Shown: positions 7,654 to 11,392 of the stretch, in pieces
How the letters are laid out: the number at the start of each line of letters is the position of its first letter
How positions within the stretch are numbered: the first letter of the stretch is position 1
Source: an uncultured Bacteroidota bacterium
Lineage (GTDB): Bacteria > Bacteroidota > Bacteroidia > Chitinophagales > Chitinophagaceae
DNA length: 11,392 nucleotides
Assembly (NCBI GenBank): GCA_946480675.1
Contig: CAMLKS010000044.1
Span: forward strand, 1-11,392
Direction: 5' to 3'
Position numbers and translations under genes: made by a program
Notes under the pieces: model-generated
What the model saw: the letters and a program-made list of their open reading frames with translations, nothing else
What the model was told of the DNA's origin: nothing
Database searches by the model: none

Positions 7654-7661
7654 CAAAATAA
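7654..7661 (-). promoter_or_regulatory. Possible -7 element for the substrate-binding protein gene
   Basis: Read on the minus strand this is TTATTTTG, one mismatch from TAnnTTTG, 8 bases before the ATG at 7645. The short leader matches other genes here. No convincing -33 TTG is seen, so the call is tentative; it does favour the 7645 start. Confidence 0.4.
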
Positions 7662-7675
7662 ACTGAAATGCGCAT

Positions 7676-7683
7676 TAATTTTG
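7676..7683 (+). promoter_or_regulatory. -7 promoter element of pdxJ
   Basis: TAATTTTG (7676-7683) is an exact TAnnTTTG match, 16 bases before the pdxJ ATG. The region where a -33 TTG would fall has no exact match, so the promoter may be modest or helped by an activator. Confidence 0.55.
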
Positions 7684-7699
7684 ACGAAACGACCGGCAT

Positions 7700-8419
7700 A
7701 TGGCAACAAAGCTTTCAGTAAACATCAATAAAATAGCTACCCTGCGTAATAGCCGTGGTGGTGATAATCCCAGCGTTCTGAAAGCTGCTATTGATTGCCA
7801 GCGCTTTGGTGCAGATGGTATTACGGTGCATCCCCGCCCCGACGAGCGCCATATCCGCTACAGCGATGTGCGTGAAATAAAACCGATTATTACGACAGAG
7901 TTTAATATTGAAGGTAACCCCCTGGAAGACAAGTTTGTTGATTTGGTATTGGAAACGCTGCCTACGCAGGTAACGCTCGTTCCCGATGATCCGGGCCAGT
8001 TAACTTCCAATCACGGATGGGATACGATAGGGAAGGCCGATTACCTGAAGCGTATTATTGCTGTATTTAAAAATGCAGGGATACGGGTTTCTATCTTTGT
8101 AGACCCTGTTGCCGAACTGGTAACTGCCGCTGCAGACACAGGTACAGATAGGGTAGAGCTGTATACGGAAGCTTATGCGAAACAATATCATATAAATAAG
8201 GACGCAGCTATATTCGACTATATAAAAGCGGCGAATGCCGCTGCTGCAAAAGGATTGGGCCTTAACGCAGGCCACGACCTCGATTTGCACAATCTTAATT
8301 TCTTTGCATCTTCCATTCCCAACCTTGAGGAAGTATCTATTGGCCATGCATTGATATCGGATGCTATTTATTATGGCCTGGAAAACACTATTCAGTTGTA
8401 TAAAAGGCAATTGTTATAG
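7700..8419 (+). CDS. pdxJ: Pyridoxine 5'-phosphate synthase
   Basis: The product is 239 residues, the usual PdxJ length. PdxJ is a cytoplasmic TIM-barrel enzyme that condenses 1-deoxy-D-xylulose 5-phosphate with 3-amino-2-oxopropyl phosphate to make pyridoxine 5'-phosphate, the ring-closing step of the DXP-dependent vitamin B6 route. Family blocks are clear in order: [18 protein letters not shown] (4-21), [21 protein letters not shown] (split over 38-57), [10 protein letters not shown] (65-74), [18 protein letters not shown] (91-108), VSIFVDP (130-136), [10 protein letters not shown] (151-160), [14 protein letters not shown] (186-199) and [17 protein letters not shown] (211-227). The catalytic set known from E. 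coli (His45, His50, Glu72, His193) corresponds to H44, H51, E71 and H192. The Asn-Lys in place of Asp-His in the first block and the ESxNG-like FNIEG are typical of Bacteroidota versions. No other B6 gene is nearby; it is transcribed divergently from the substrate-binding protein gene. Confidence 0.97.
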   Translation: MATKLSVNINKIATLRNSRGGDNPSVLKAAIDCQRFGADGITVHPRPDERHIRYSDVREIKPIITTEFNIEGNPLEDKFVDLVLETLPTQVTLVPDDPGQLTSNHGWDTIGKADYLKRIIAVFKNAGIRVSIFVDPVAELVTAAADTGTDRVELYTEAYAKQYHINKDAAIFDYIKAANAAAAKGLGLNAGHDLDLHNLNFFASSIPNLEEVSIGHALISDAIYYGLENTIQLYKRQLL

Positions 8420-8447
8420 ATTACTAACAGTTTTTCAACAATTTTTA
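8409..8447 (+). terminator. Weak possible terminator after pdxJ
   Basis: AATTGTT (8409-8415, overlapping the stop region) can pair with AACAATT (8437-8443), followed by a few T. The stem is only 7 bp, AT-rich, and the loop is 21 bases, so termination here is doubtful. Confidence 0.25.
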
Positions 8448-8526
8448 GATTGACGCTATTTTGCTTATCTATTGATATGCAAATGGTTAGGCTATTGTCT
8501 AATTTTCAGGTTATTAAAATATCAAC

Positions 8527-8566
8527 TTTTCCACATTTGATGTCAAATCCTCACAGCTTATCCACA
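8527..8566 (+). other. Two DnaA boxes in the AT-rich gap after pdxJ
   Basis: TTATCCACA (8558-8566) is an exact DnaA box. TTTTCCACA (8527-8535) differs at one base, has the same orientation, and starts 31 bases earlier, close to three helical turns. A looser third copy, TTTTCAACA (two mismatches), lies at 8432-8440. The surrounding 8420-8580 is very AT-rich. This could be a DnaA-controlled promoter for the gene at 8671, a DnaA-titration site, or part of a replication origin. The boxes are seen directly; the role is inference. Confidence 0.55.
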
Positions 8567-8573
8567 ATTTGAT

Positions 8574-8581
8574 TACATTTG
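8574..8581 (+). promoter_or_regulatory. Candidate -7 element upstream of the PKD-repeat protein gene
   Basis: TACATTTG (8574-8581) matches TAnnTTTG exactly and lies 7 bases after the perfect DnaA box. It would give a leader of about 85 bases before the ATG at 8671, longer than elsewhere in the window. No -33 TTG at standard spacing was found; the DnaA box occupies the region just upstream. Confidence 0.45.
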
Positions 8582-8670
8582 CACCATGGCAATATATACA
8601 CGTGTCCCCCGAGAGAGCTAAAATGACCGTATGTATTGCATGAGAGATTTCTAACTAATATATGTAACTT

Positions 8671-11392
8671 ATGAACAGGTACCTATACGCATTATTGTGT
8701 ATAAGCCTTGGATTTTTATTACCAGCTGTTGCCAAAGCCCAGGCACCGGTTGCTGGTTTTACGTCCAATATCACTTCAGGTTGTGCCCCCATCCTGGTTA
8801 ACTTTACTGATAATAGTACGAACTCCCCTACCTCCTGGTATTGGGATCTTGGTAACGGTACCACTTCTACTTTACAAAATCCGTCCACCACGTATATCAC
8901 AGCCGGTTCTTATACTGTATCGCTGACAGTTACTAATGCAAGTGGTACGAACACCCGCACGGTTACCAACTACATTACGGTGGCTGCCAGTCCCGTAGTA
9001 GCATTCACTGCCGACTCTACACCATCCTGCACATTACCGCGTACTATCAGCTTTACCAATAATTCTGTTCCCGGTGGTTCCGGTACTACTACTTATCTAT
9101 GGGATTTTGGCGATGGTAATACCTCAACAGCAGCCAACCCGTCACATACGTACACAGCTACGGGCAACTACACAGTTACGCTGCTGGTTACAAATGGCAA
9201 TGGTTGTTCACGCTCTTTGTCTAAAACCAACTATATACGCATAGGCACTAAACCGATATCCGGTTTCAGCGCCAGCAACAGGTTTGGCTGCACGCCTCCC
9301 CTTACTACCAACTTCACCAGTACTTCCATAGGCGCTACGTCCTACTACTGGAACTTTGGTGATGGCAACAGCTCTACGGCTCAAAACCCATCGCATACCT
9401 ATACTACTACAGGTAGCTTCAGGGTATATCACGTAGCTACCAATAGCTTAGGTTGCACAGATACCATCGGGCAGAACGATTTTGTGAGTATAGGCAGGCC
9501 CACAGCAGCTTTCACTGTCGCCAGCACCGTTTGTGCAGGTAATACACTTAGTTTTACGAATACCTCTACCCCTTCGGGCTCGCTAACCTATTCGTGGGAT
9601 TTTGGTGATGCCACCGGCTCAAGCGCACCAAGTCCTTCCAAAACATACACTATTGCAGGCACCTATACGGTACGCCTGATAGCTTCAAACGGTACCTGTT
9701 ATGATACCGCTTATCGCACAGTGACAGTAAATGCCCGCCCGACAGCACAATTTACTGCTTCACCCACATCAGGTTGCGCAGTACCATTTACTACTGCTTT
9801 CTCTAATACCTCTACCGGTGCTACCGCTTATGCATGGACTTTTGGTGACGGCAATACATCTACCGCTACCAGCCCGTCAAATACCTATACCAGCCTGGGC
9901 ACATACAATGTAAGGCTGATAGCTACCAATGCAGCAGGTTGTGCCGATACGCTACGCCGTAATAATTACATCAGCATTCAGGCTCCTACTGCTACTATAA
10001 CTACCGGGGCATATAATGGTTGCATACCCGCAACCATCAACTTTACGGCTAATGTTACTACCAGCATCCCTGTTAGCAATTACAGCTGGAATTTTGGTGA
10101 TGGCAGCAGTACTGTAAGTTGTGCTACCTGTTCTACACAGTCGCATACTTATACGGTAGCCGGTACTTATACGGTAACACTCACATATACCACAGGTACA
10201 GGATGTACCTATACAAGAACCACTACCGTAAGTGTAAATACAAAACCTACTGCGGGCTTTACGGCTTCGCCTGTAAGCTTGTGCCCTGAAACACCGGTAG
10301 CATTTACCAATACTTCTACGGGTGCCGGCTCTTATGTGTGGTACTTTGGTGATGGCAATACATCAGCAGCTACCAATCCTACCTATACGGCTTATGAACA
10401 TGGCACCTATACGGTAACGCTGGTTGCCAATAACAATGGTTGCCGCGATACATTCACACGCAGCAATTACATTACCGTTTATCCGCCAAGGGCCAATTTC
10501 ACAGTTGCATACAATTGTAATAACCGCCGCCAAATAACAGTAACGGACGCTTCTATTGGTGCTTCTACTTCTTACTGGGATTTTGGTGATGGTACTACAT
10601 CTACACAAAACGGCGGCAGCATTACACATACCTATGCTGCTTATGGCACTTACACCATCACACTGGGTGTGTACAACAGTACTCATGGCTGTACGGACAC
10701 ATTGAGGCGCACGGTAAACCTGCAACCTCTAGGTGCAAACTTTTCTGCCCTCGATACTACTTTGTGTAAGAATACTCCTACTACGTTTATCGCCACGGCA
10801 AGCTCCATAATCGCCACCTACAATTGGGATTTTGGAAGTGGTTCCAATACTTCAACTTCAAATGTCGCATCTGAATATTTTAGTACTGGCGGCATTTATA
10901 CAGTCAGGCTGATAGTAACGGATGTAAATGGTTGCCGCGATACAATGACCCGCTCTAACTATATAAAGGTAGGCGCGCCGAATGTAAGCTTCACAGGCAC
11001 ACCTACCACAGGCTGCCTGCCCATTACTGTAAACTTTACAGATAACAGCACGGCAACGGGTGGCTTCAGTATCGCCAACCGTACCTGGAGTTTCGGCACC
11101 GGCAGCCCAACATCTACTACAAGCACCACAATATCCAACACATATACAACTGCAGGCACGTATGCTGTAAAGCTGGTAATTACCGATGATAACGGTTGTA
11201 AAGATTCACTGACACGCAATTCTTATGTTGTAGCCAGCAAACCTGTGGCGCAATTCACAACCAATGATACCAATATTTGCATCGGGCAGAATCTAAGTGT
11301 CAATAACACATCTACAGGCAATACCATTACAAGTGTATGGCACTGGGGTGATGCCACCACATCTACGGGCGCTAATCCTACGCATGCATACA
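8671..11392 (+). CDS. Large secreted PKD-repeat protein (3' end outside window)
   Basis: The frame opens at ATG 8671 and stays open for 907 codons to the window edge without a stop. Residues 1-23 are a signal peptide (MNRYLYALLCISLGFLLPAVAKA), so the protein leaves the cytoplasm. Ten complete PKD domains of about 80 residues follow, beginning near residues 25, 107, 194, 276, 356, 438, 525, 605, 687 and 769, and an eleventh starts at 857. Each has the PKD core WDFGDG or a variant (for example W58-D-L-G-N-G, W144-D-F-G-D-G, W227-N-F-G-D-G, W719-D-F-G-S-G) and a following HTYTxxGTYTVxL strand pair. Nine of the ten complete domains carry a cysteine pair. In Bacteroidota such proteins are usually exported by the type IX secretion system through a C-terminal sorting domain and act as adhesins or surface structures. 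That C-terminus is not in the window, so this route is inference. Composition is Thr/Ser/Asn/Gly-rich and poor in charged residues, as expected for an extracellular stalk. Confidence 0.9.
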   Translation, partial: MNRYLYALLCISLGFLLPAVAKAQAPVAGFTSNITSGCAPILVNFTDNSTNSPTSWYWDLGNGTTSTLQNPSTTYITAGSYTVSLTVTNASGTNTRTVTNYITVAASPVVAFTADSTPSCTLPRTISFTNNSVPGGSGTTTYLWDFGDGNTSTAANPSHTYTATGNYTVTLLVTNGNGCSRSLSKTNYIRIGTKPISGFSASNRFGCTPPLTTNFTSTSIGATSYYWNFGDGNSSTAQNPSHTYTTTGSFRVYHVATNSLGCTDTIGQNDFVSIGRPTAAFTVASTVCAGNTLSFTNTSTPSGSLTYSWDFGDATGSSAPSPSKTYTIAGTYTVRLIASNGTCYDTAYRTVTVNARPTAQFTASPTSGCAVPFTTAFSNTSTGATAYAWTFGDGNTSTATSPSNTYTSLGTYNVRLIATNAAGCADTLRRNNYISIQAPTATITTGAYNGCIPATINFTANVTTSIPVSNYSWNFGDGSSTVSCATCSTQSHTYTVAGTYTVTLTYTTGTGCTYTRTTTVSVNTKPTAGFTASPVSLCPETPVAFTNTSTGAGSYVWYFGDGNTSAATNPTYTAYEHGTYTVTLVANNNGCRDTFTRSNYITVYPPRANFTVAYNCNNRRQITVTDASIGASTSYWDFGDGTTSTQNGGSITHTYAAYGTYTITLGVYNSTHGCTDTLRRTVNLQPLGANFSALDTTLCKNTPTTFIATASSIIATYNWDFGSGSNTSTSNVASEYFSTGGIYTVRLIVTDVNGCRDTMTRSNYIKVGAPNVSFTGTPTTGCLPITVNFTDNSTATGGFSIANRTWSFGTGSPTSTTSTTISNTYTTAGTYAVKLVITDDNGCKDSLTRNSYVVASKPVAQFTTNDTNICIGQNLSVNNTSTGNTITSVWHWGDATTSTGANPTHAY
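8743..11392 (+). repeat. Tandem PKD-encoding repeats, about 240-260 bases per unit
   Basis: Ten full repeat units and the start of an eleventh encode the PKD array. The best conserved DNA block codes for the FGDGN core: near-identical versions occur around 9106, 9355, 9841, 10090, 10336 and 10579, with the core TTTGGTGATGGCAA shared exactly between about 9355 and 10336. A second conserved block codes for TYTV (variants of ACCTATACGGTA at about 9661, 10168 and 10411). Outside these blocks the units have diverged, so this is an old domain array with local DNA similarity and not a recent exact duplication. Confidence 0.85.

Noticed and set aside
8000..8410. Antisense frame of 136 codons within pdxJ
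   Set aside because: pdxJ is certain on the other strand and the antisense product has no recognisable features.
9208..9432. Minus-strand and alternate-frame short frames across the PKD region, here and at several places to 11219
   Set aside because: They come from the repetitive Thr/Ser/Gly codons of the PKD gene, whose own frame is open from 8671 to the window end.
8743..11392. Periodic repeats that could suggest a CRISPR array or satellite DNA
   Set aside because: The period is about 240-260 bases, the repeats are imperfect, and they code for PKD domains in frame.

Overview
The window looks like chromosomal DNA of a free-living Bacteroidota bacterium, most likely from the Chitinophagales/Chitinophagaceae side of the phylum. 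The evidence is: promoters of the Bacteroidota type (TTG, a spacer, then TAnnTTTG) placed only a few bases before start codons; few Shine-Dalgarno sequences; a Bacteroidota-type PdxJ that reads [10 protein letters not shown] where the Escherichia coli enzyme reads NIDHIATLRN; lipoproteins with short Bacteroidota-style heads; and a very large Thr/Ser-rich PKD-repeat protein of the kind that phylum exports. The species cannot be named from this sequence.

Layout from left to right. Bases 1-539 are the C-terminal end of a type II secretion/type IV pilus inner-membrane platform protein (GspF/PilC family). This stretch is clearly more AT-rich than what follows. About 400 bases without a convincing gene come next (540-942). 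A porin-like outer-membrane barrel protein (943-2262) ends at a strong terminator. Then come a secreted GHL10/DUF187 glycosidase with an Fn3-like tail (2378-3865), a small lipoprotein of unknown function (3953-4387, with its own terminator), and a cytoplasmic TPR-repeat protein (4538-5953) behind the best promoter in the window. The TPR gene converges on an oligopeptide-type ABC substrate-binding lipoprotein on the minus strand (5987-7645), and the two share one bidirectional hairpin terminator. That gene diverges from pdxJ (7700-8419, pyridoxine 5'-phosphate synthase) across only 54 bases. An AT-rich gap (8420-8670) holds one perfect and one near-perfect DnaA box. The right end is a secreted protein of at least 907 residues made of tandem PKD domains (8671 to beyond 11392), which has no stop codon inside the window.

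The genes do not form one pathway. Most appear to be single transcription units with their own promoter or terminator. The common thread is the cell envelope: secretion platform, porin, envelope glycosidase, two lipoproteins and a giant surface protein. The housekeeping genes are pdxJ (vitamin B6 synthesis) and perhaps the TPR gene. I see no clear new multi-gene system. The points most worth a second look are the DnaA-box cluster after pdxJ, the regular cysteine pairs and DNA-level similarity of the PKD repeats, the compact divergent promoter, and the minus-strand stop codon that lies inside the shared terminator stem.
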